Shown here: in pieces, positions 6,710 to 10,432 of the stretch
How the letters are laid out: every line of letters begins with the position of its first letter
Position numbering within the stretch: the first letter of the stretch is position 1
The notes under the pieces: model-generated
Told to the model about the DNA's origin: nothing
Database searches by the model: none
The model's input: the letters and a program-made list of their open reading frames with translations, nothing else
Source: an uncultured Clostridium sp.
GTDB taxonomy: Bacteria > Bacillota > Clostridia > TANB77 > CAG-508
DNA length: 10,432 bases
Direction: 5' to 3'
Assembly: GCA_900553225.1 (NCBI GenBank)
Contig: USCV01000045.1
Location: forward strand, 1 to 10,432
Translations under genes and position numbers: made by a program

Positions 6710-7342
6710 ATGAACGATTATATTATTAATGTATCTGATTTTTTTAAAGACTTTTTGGATAATTGTTCCAAAGTGCAAAAAAAGACTTTTTTAAAAGGAG
6801 AAATTATTACATCTTATATAGCTAAAAGAAATCAACTTTGTACACTTATATCTGGAGAAGCAGACTTAATTAGATATGATTTAAACGGAAACAGGACTAT
6901 TGTTGAACATTTTTTTACTGACAATATTTTCGGTGAAATTTTTTATAATGTTTCAACAAATAATGAGCTATTTGTTGAAGCACAAAAAAAAAGCACTGTA
7001 TTGTTTTTTAGCTATGATAATGTGCAAAATAAATGCACTGAAACATGTAAATTTCATGATACATTGTTACAAATATTGCCTAATTTATTTTTAAAGAAAA
7101 TAATTGATTTAAATACAAGAATAGAATTATTGAGTAAGCGTACTATTCGTGAAAAATTGCTTTCATATTTTACAATAATTTCTACAAGAAATATGACAAA
7201 GTCATTTGCCATTCCATTTTCTCTAACAGATTTAGCTGACTACTTAAGTATAGATCGTAGTGCAATGATGAGAGAACTTGCTAATTTAAAAAGCGATGGA
7301 ATTATTCAAAAAAGTGGAAATCGTATTACATTACTTTATTAA
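6710..7342 (+). CDS. Crp/Fnr-family transcriptional regulator
   Basis: The protein has 210 residues. An N-terminal cyclic-nucleotide-binding-like beta-roll covers about 20-110 (LCTLISGEADLIRYD, then GNRTIVEHFF and GEIF). A long dimerisation helix follows (about 115-145) with the family mark LSKRTIREKLLSYF. The C-terminal winged helix-turn-helix is at about 168-205, with FSLTDLADYLSIDRSAMMRE. Cysteines are at 19, 44, 109 and 113; the CxxxC-x-FH arrangement at 109-115 recurs in clostridial members as I recall. The sequence does not show an FNR-type cysteine set, so the signal could be a metabolite, redox state or a nitrogen oxide. AAAGGAG is 8 nt before the ATG. It is divergent from nrdD and shares paired operators with it, which points to control of anaerobic deoxyribonucleotide supply or a linked stress. 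Confidence 0.92.
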   Translation: MNDYIINVSDFFKDFLDNCSKVQKKTFLKGEIITSYIAKRNQLCTLISGEADLIRYDLNGNRTIVEHFFTDNIFGEIFYNVSTNNELFVEAQKKSTVLFFSYDNVQNKCTETCKFHDTLLQILPNLFLKKIIDLNTRIELLSKRTIREKLLSYFTIISTRNMTKSFAIPFSLTDLADYLSIDRSAMMRELANLKSDGIIQKSGNRITLLY

Positions 7343-7351
7343 AATTTATAT

Positions 7352-7380
7352 TTGCAATTTTATGTAAAATATGCTATAAT
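7352..7380 (+). promoter_or_regulatory. promoter of the 7492-8173 gene
   Basis: TTGCAA (7352-7357) is 17 bp from a perfect TATAAT (7375-7380). Transcription should start near 7387, leaving a leader of about 105 nt. The leader holds a small inverted repeat (7429-7435 with 7442-7448) and two copies of aaaagaggt-like sequence, the second being the ribosome-binding site. The -35 region ATTTGCAA matches half of the regulator palindromes. Confidence 0.7.
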
Positions 7381-7491
7381 TTAAAAACTTTTATTATAAA
7401 TCCACTTGATTTTATTATTGAAACAAAAAAGTTATAAATTAATAACTTAAAATTCAAAAGAGGTTTTAACCTAAAAAAGAGGTGTTTTACT

Positions 7492-8173
7492 TTGAAAAAA
7501 GTTATTTTAATTGCAGAAGATTTACCAGATTCAGATGAAAATACGGGAATTATTAATCAAGCAAAACAATTTTGCACATATATTGGTCATTATCCTAGTA
7601 ATGATTATATTTTTTCCCAATTAGGAGATTATAAATTTGAAAACCGGATTAAACCATCAGCTTACAATGCATTACTTAGAAAATTGTCCGCGAAATTTTG
7701 ATATTGTATTTGATGAACCTTTATGTTTTTCTAATTTTAATGAATTTATTCCCAAAACGACATGCTATAAGAGAGAAATAGTTGCTCAAAATGTTGATAA
7801 GAAAATAATACGTCTTAGAGAACAGGAAATTAAAGAAACTACTGGCTACCATGATAAAATAAACCAGGTCTTTTGTATGGATAATGCTATCCCTAAATTA
7901 GCTAAATCTTATCATTATGTAATATTGTATCATGGAGGAAATAAATTAATAAATTATCTTACTTCTTTAGACAGCTATTCAAATGGCTATATGGCTGATC
8001 TTAATAAATTAAGAAAAATTATATTGATTAATAATAATCACATTTTTGATTCATTGCTTGAACAATATGAAATATTAGAAAAGTGTGGTTTAGGAGGACT
8101 ATCTTCAATGGTTCAAGTTGTTGATTCACTAGATAAATGCTTACCTATTTTGGAAGAAGTACATATACGATAA
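7492..8173 (+). CDS. unrecognised protein, possibly LOG/Rossmann-like, needs one +1 shift at CGG
   Basis: I do not firmly recognise this protein. It starts at TTG (7492) with AGAGGTG (7478-7484) 7 nt upstream, giving MKKVILIAEDLPDSDENTG. The first frame has 51 codons, then CGG at 7645-7647, and ends at a stop at 7699-7701. Skipping the C gives Gly52 and a continuous reading to 8173, for 226 residues. The second half (HYVILYHGGNKL, then KIILINNNHIFDSLLEQYE and a late VVDSLDKCLPILEE) recalls the end of LOG-type Rossmann proteins, where a GG-containing motif, a KPIVLLN strand and a YdpLL helix follow each other; the usual PGGxGTxxE is degraded. No signal peptide or membrane segment is seen. Two CGA codons after the shift are in frame. 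The gene is a single unit with its own promoter, ending at the terminator 8256-8298. That it is one gene is likely; the LOG resemblance is weak. Confidence 0.7.
7645..7648 (+). other. +1 frameshift site CGGA in the 7492-8173 gene
   Basis: Zero-frame codons are GAA AAC CGG ATT, leading to a stop 17 codons later. Skipping C7645 gives GGA TTA AAC CAT and an open frame of 176 codons. The CGG is codon 52. Without a known family the exact shift point is bounded only by the open frames, but the CGG lies in the overlap. Confidence 0.7.
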
Positions 8174-8255
8174 TTAAAAAGCACTAAATTAATAAATCAA
8201 ATTCAATTAACTTACAACTTAAAGTTCATACTTTTAGTATCTAACTGTAATTATA

Positions 8256-8298
8256 AAAACTATTACAATTGTCGTTTTTACGTAATTGTAATAGTTTT
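8256..8298. terminator. bidirectional terminator between convergent genes
   Basis: Perfect 15-bp arms (8256-8270 and 8284-8298, aaaactattacaatt and its complement) enclose a 13-nt loop. Each strand runs into T after the stem (TTTTATG then TTTTTATTTT on plus; TTTTTATAATT on minus). It serves both the plus-strand gene ending at 8173 and the ATPase operon ending at 8328. The rest of 8174-8327 shows no gene. Confidence 0.85.
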
Positions 8299-8327
8299 AT
8301 GTTTTTATTTTATATTATCCGAATTTC

Positions 8328-8945
8328 CTACTCTTTTTTATCTTTTTTTACAATTTTTAATCTTGCAAACTCTTCCATTTCTGTTTCATCTAGTATATCA
8401 CTTATTTTTTTGGCTATTTTTTCGTCTCTAGGAATAATCACTTGTTCTAATGCATTTATTCTTCTTTCAACCTTTTCGATACTCGCCTTCAAACGCGTAA
8501 TAGTGGTTTCAATTTGTGCAAAATTAACAAGATATTCTTTTACTTCTTGAAATTTCACTATTGCTTCATCCATTGCTACTGTTGTTTCATATAAACCAAA
8601 ATTTATTTTCTGCTCTTTTTCTCCTATAACAACAGAAGGAATTTCAACACCCATAACACTTATATATTTAATATCAAGTGAGTCGTCTTTTTCTATTCCA
8701 TTTGCAATATCTGCAACTCTTTCAATTCCAATATCAACATTAGCATTTTTTAATGATTCAAATGCTTCCTTTAATAAATTTTCTCCACGTTTTTTTAGTT
8801 CTTTTCTTTCTTTTATATATTTATCCATTTCTCTTTGCAGAATCAACTTTTTCTGTTCTAGTAATTTTTTTCCTTCTTTTGACTGATTTATAAATGATTT
8901 TAATTTTATTAAATTATTTTTTGTAGGCAAGTTACGCATTCCCAT
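8328..8945 (-). CDS. atpD: V/A-type ATPase subunit D (central stalk)
   Basis: Subunit D is the coiled-coil central shaft that turns inside the A3B3 head of the V/A-type ATPase, on the cytoplasmic side of the membrane. The protein has 205 residues from ATG 8945, beginning MGMRNLPTKNNLIKLK, which matches the family PTRxxLxxLK start. Two long helices, N-terminal (about 10-65) and C-terminal (about 130-195, with RLKASIEKVERRINALEQVIIP), flank a short globular part, as in the family. A GTG at 8957 is in frame but lies inside the ribosome-binding site, so I prefer ATG 8945. It follows atpB by 24 bp and is the last gene of the operon before the terminator. Arg codons are AGA, CGT and similar; no CGG occurs. 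Confidence 0.95.
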   Translation of the reverse strand: MGMRNLPTKNNLIKLKSFINQSKEGKKLLEQKKLILQREMDKYIKERKELKKRGENLLKEAFESLKNANVDIGIERVADIANGIEKDDSLDIKYISVMGVEIPSVVIGEKEQKINFGLYETTVAMDEAIVKFQEVKEYLVNFAQIETTITRLKASIEKVERRINALEQVIIPRDEKIAKKISDILDETEMEEFARLKIVKKDKKE

Positions 8946-8952
8946 ATAGATT

Positions 8953-8961
8953 ATCACCCTT
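8953..8961 (-). promoter_or_regulatory. ribosome-binding site that fixes the atpD start
   Basis: On the minus strand, AAGGGTGAT pairs well with the 16S 3' end and is 7 nt from ATG 8945. The upstream in-frame GTG (8955-8957) overlaps it and so cannot be served by it. Confidence 0.8.
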
Positions 8962-8969
8962 ACATTTTT

Positions 8970-10292
8970 TTATTCTTCTGGTAAAATTTTTAGTAATTCT
9001 GAAGCAAGTTCTATAGTTTGAAAAATTGTTCTTGATTCATCTGGACCTTGATTTATGAATTGTTTTTCAAAAGCATTTCCAAATTCTAAAAATTTTATAT
9101 CATTTGCACTTAGGTCTGCTTCCCCTAAAACTTTAGCTAAAGATCTTATTTCACCAACTTTCGAATATGCTGCAAATATTTTATCTGCAATTTTAGCATG
9201 ATTTTCAGTTGTATATCCGAGCACCTATTCCGTCTTTCATAAGTCTTGACAAAGAATCCAAAATATTAATTGGAGGATTTATACCTTTTTGATATAATTC
9301 TCTACTTAAAACAATTTGTCCTTCTGTAATATATCCTGTTGTATCTGGTATTGGGTGTGAAATATCATCATTTGGCATAGTTAAAATTGGAAGTTGTGTA
9401 ATTGAACCTTTTTTGCCTTTTATCTTTCCTGCTCTTTCATAAATAGATGCCAAGTCACTATATAAGTATCCTGGATAGCCTTTTCTACTAGGAATCTCTC
9501 CTTTTAATGTTGCAATTTCTCTTAAAGATTCAGCATATGCAGTCATGTCTGTTAAGATTACTAAAACTTGCATTCCTAAGTCAAAGGCTAAGTATTCAGC
9601 ACAAGTTAGTGCAATTTTTGGAGTTAATATTCTTTCTATAGACGAATCATTAGATAAATTTTCAAACATTACAACTTTAGATAATACTCCATTATCTTCA
9701 AAGCTTTTTTTATAAAACTGAGCAGTTTCATATTCGGCACCCATAAGTCCAAATACAATAGCAAATTCGCCATTATCATTAATATTTGATTGTTTAATAA
9801 TTCGAGCTGTTAATTCATTGTGATTAATACCACTTCCAGAAAAAATAGGCAATTTTTGTCCTCTAATTAATGTCATTAATCCGTCAATTGCAGATATACC
9901 TGTTTGAATATAATCTCTTGGATATTCCCTAGATACAGGATTAATTGGCTTAGAGTTAATATCTCTAATTACTTCTGGTTGAATTTTTCCGAAGTCCATC
10001 AATCGGCTCCCCTATTCCATTAAACACTCTTCCGAAGCATATATCTAGATAAATTCACCTTTAGAGGTTCTCCCATAAATTCAGTCTTAGTAGATTTTGA
10101 ATTTATTCCATTTGTTCCTTCATATACTTGAATAGTTGTAATATCATTGTCAAGTTTTATAATGTTTCCTATTCTCTTTTCTCCATTTTTCAATTCAATA
10201 TTAACTTTTTCTTCAAAAGATACATTCTTTGGAGTTTTGATAAAAGCTAATGGTCCATTTATTTCCTCTAGCCCTATATATTGTATTTTCAT
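8970..10292 (-). CDS. atpB: V/A-type ATPase subunit B, needs three +1 shifts at CGG codons
   Basis: Subunit B is the regulatory nucleotide-binding subunit that alternates with catalytic subunit A in the V/A-type ATPase head. The gene reads as four segments. Residues 1-86 start MKIQYIGLEEINGPL and hold YEGTNGIN. CGG at 10032-10034 then shifts to GRVFNGIGEPIDGL (87-100). CGG at 9989-9991 shifts to the core (101-357) with YIQTGISAIDG, FSGSG (150-154), KGYPGYLYSDLASIYERAG and ILTMPNDDISHPIPD. CGG at 9217-9219 shifts to the C-terminal helices (358-439), starting GYTTENHAKIADKIFAAY. The joined protein has 439 residues. It aligns without a gap at all three junctions to Enterococcus NtpB as I recall it (GRVFDG, GRPKDNGPEILPE, KGTGAGKT). 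Because three bases are skipped, the total length is a multiple of three. AGAGGTG is before the ATG. There is no other copy in the window. Confidence 0.94.
9216..9219 (-). other. +1 frameshift site CGGA, third in atpB
   Basis: Codons GGT GCT CGG ATA lead to a stop three codons on. Skipping C9219 gives GCT GGA TAT ACA, restoring the conserved GAG of the family (KDxGxGAG) and the C-terminal domain. The restored residue is Gly358. Confidence 0.9.
9988..9991 (-). other. +1 frameshift site CGGA, second in atpB
   Basis: Codons GAT GGA CTT CGG AAA are in the frame set by the first shift. Skipping C9991 gives CTT GGA AAA ATT, leading into the catalytic-core part. The local string CTTCGGAA is the same as at the first site, 43 nt upstream. 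The restored residue is Gly101. Confidence 0.88.
10031..10034 (-). other. +1 frameshift site CGGA, first in atpB
   Basis: Codons ATG CTT CGG AAG lead to TAA three codons on. Skipping C10034 gives CTT GGA AGA GTG TTT, the conserved L/I-GRVF of the family. The CGG is codon 87. The restored residue is Gly87. Confidence 0.9.
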
Positions 10293-10328
10293 CTTTTAGT
10301 CACCTCTTAATTTATTCTGATGTATAAT

Positions 10329-10432
10329 TTAAATATGTTCCTTATATTCTTCCTCTAATTTTTTAAAACTGCTTTTTATTTTTGTATTTATATAATCAAA
10401 TTTTTCTAATTCGTCGTTTTTTATTTCAAATT
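10329..10432 (-). CDS. atpA: V/A-type ATPase catalytic subunit A, C-terminal end (partial)
   Basis: The last 34 codons of a minus-strand gene enter from the window edge and end at TAA (10329-10331). They encode a charged helix (ending FKKLEEEYKEHI). The place directly upstream of atpB, 36 bp before its ATG, and the A-B-D order of V/A-ATPase operons point to the catalytic subunit A. The fragment itself carries no diagnostic motif. Confidence 0.7.
   Translation of the reverse strand, partial: FEIKNDELEKFDYINTKIKSSFKKLEEEYKEHI

Noticed and set aside
7429..7448. Small inverted repeat in the leader of the 7492-8173 gene as a riboswitch or terminator
   Set aside because: It has seven A/T-rich pairs, no T-run and no recognisable aptamer sequence; it is too weak to call.
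8269..8550. Plus-strand open frame opposite the atpD end
   Set aside because: It starts in the terminator hairpin and is the antisense of a clear atpD gene.
1464..10034. Explaining the five frame breaks as sequencing or assembly errors
   Set aside because: Long-read indels favour homopolymers, but none of these sites is in one, and all five fall on in-frame CGG followed by A. Raw reads would still be the decisive check.
8970..10292. atpB as a pseudogene
   Set aside because: Three shifts add up to restore the frame, all motifs are intact, the flanking atpA and atpD are intact, and all junctions align without gaps. A decaying gene would also show stops and substitutions.
1..10432. CRISPR array, insertion sequence or prophage
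   Set aside because: No regularly spaced repeats, transposase or phage genes are seen on either strand.

Overview
The window is strongly AT-rich and reads as the chromosome of an anaerobic low-GC Bacillota (Clostridia-like, plausibly a gut lineage). The evidence is a class III (oxygen-sensitive) ribonucleotide reductase with its radical-SAM activase, a V/A-type ATPase operon in A-B-D order, a probable L21 leader RNA, strong Shine-Dalgarno sites and sigma-A-like promoters.

Layout. Positions 1-600, minus strand: a possible broken small membrane-protein gene and a tRNA-Leu(CAA) with its own promoter. Positions 618-3661, minus strand: promoter, leader, rplU (L21), rpmA (L27), an intrinsic terminator, a short-chain dehydrogenase, then obg with its own promoter. 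Positions 3698-6456, minus strand: nrdD-nrdG. Positions 6457-6709 form a divergent control region with two near-identical palindromes, between nrdD and a Crp/Fnr-family regulator on the plus strand (6710-7342). Next on the plus strand is an unrecognised gene (7492-8173), possibly LOG/Rossmann-like, ending at a bidirectional terminator. Positions 8328-10432, minus strand: atpD, atpB and the 3' end of atpA.

Main observation. Three genes (obg, atpB and the 7492-8173 gene) cannot be read in one frame. Together they need five +1 shifts. Each shift falls on an in-frame CGG codon followed by A: skipping the C and reading GGA (Gly) restores the protein. These five are the only in-frame CGG codons I find in any gene of the window, so no CGG here is read as arginine. 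CGA, CGT, CGC, AGA and AGG are read normally. In obg and atpB the restored reading matches the family with no gap, and at two atpB sites the restored residue is a conserved glycine. Homopolymer error or gene decay does not predict this uniform pattern. I infer that the organism either lacks a normal CGG decoder and shifts +1 there, or reads CGGA as a four-base glycine codon. atpB needs three such events, so decoding must be efficient.

Other points: the Crp/Fnr regulator probably controls itself and nrdDG through the shared palindromes; L27 lacks the N-terminal extension usual in Bacillota, and the Prp protease gene is absent from its usual place; a dehydrogenase gene sits behind a terminator between rpmA and obg.
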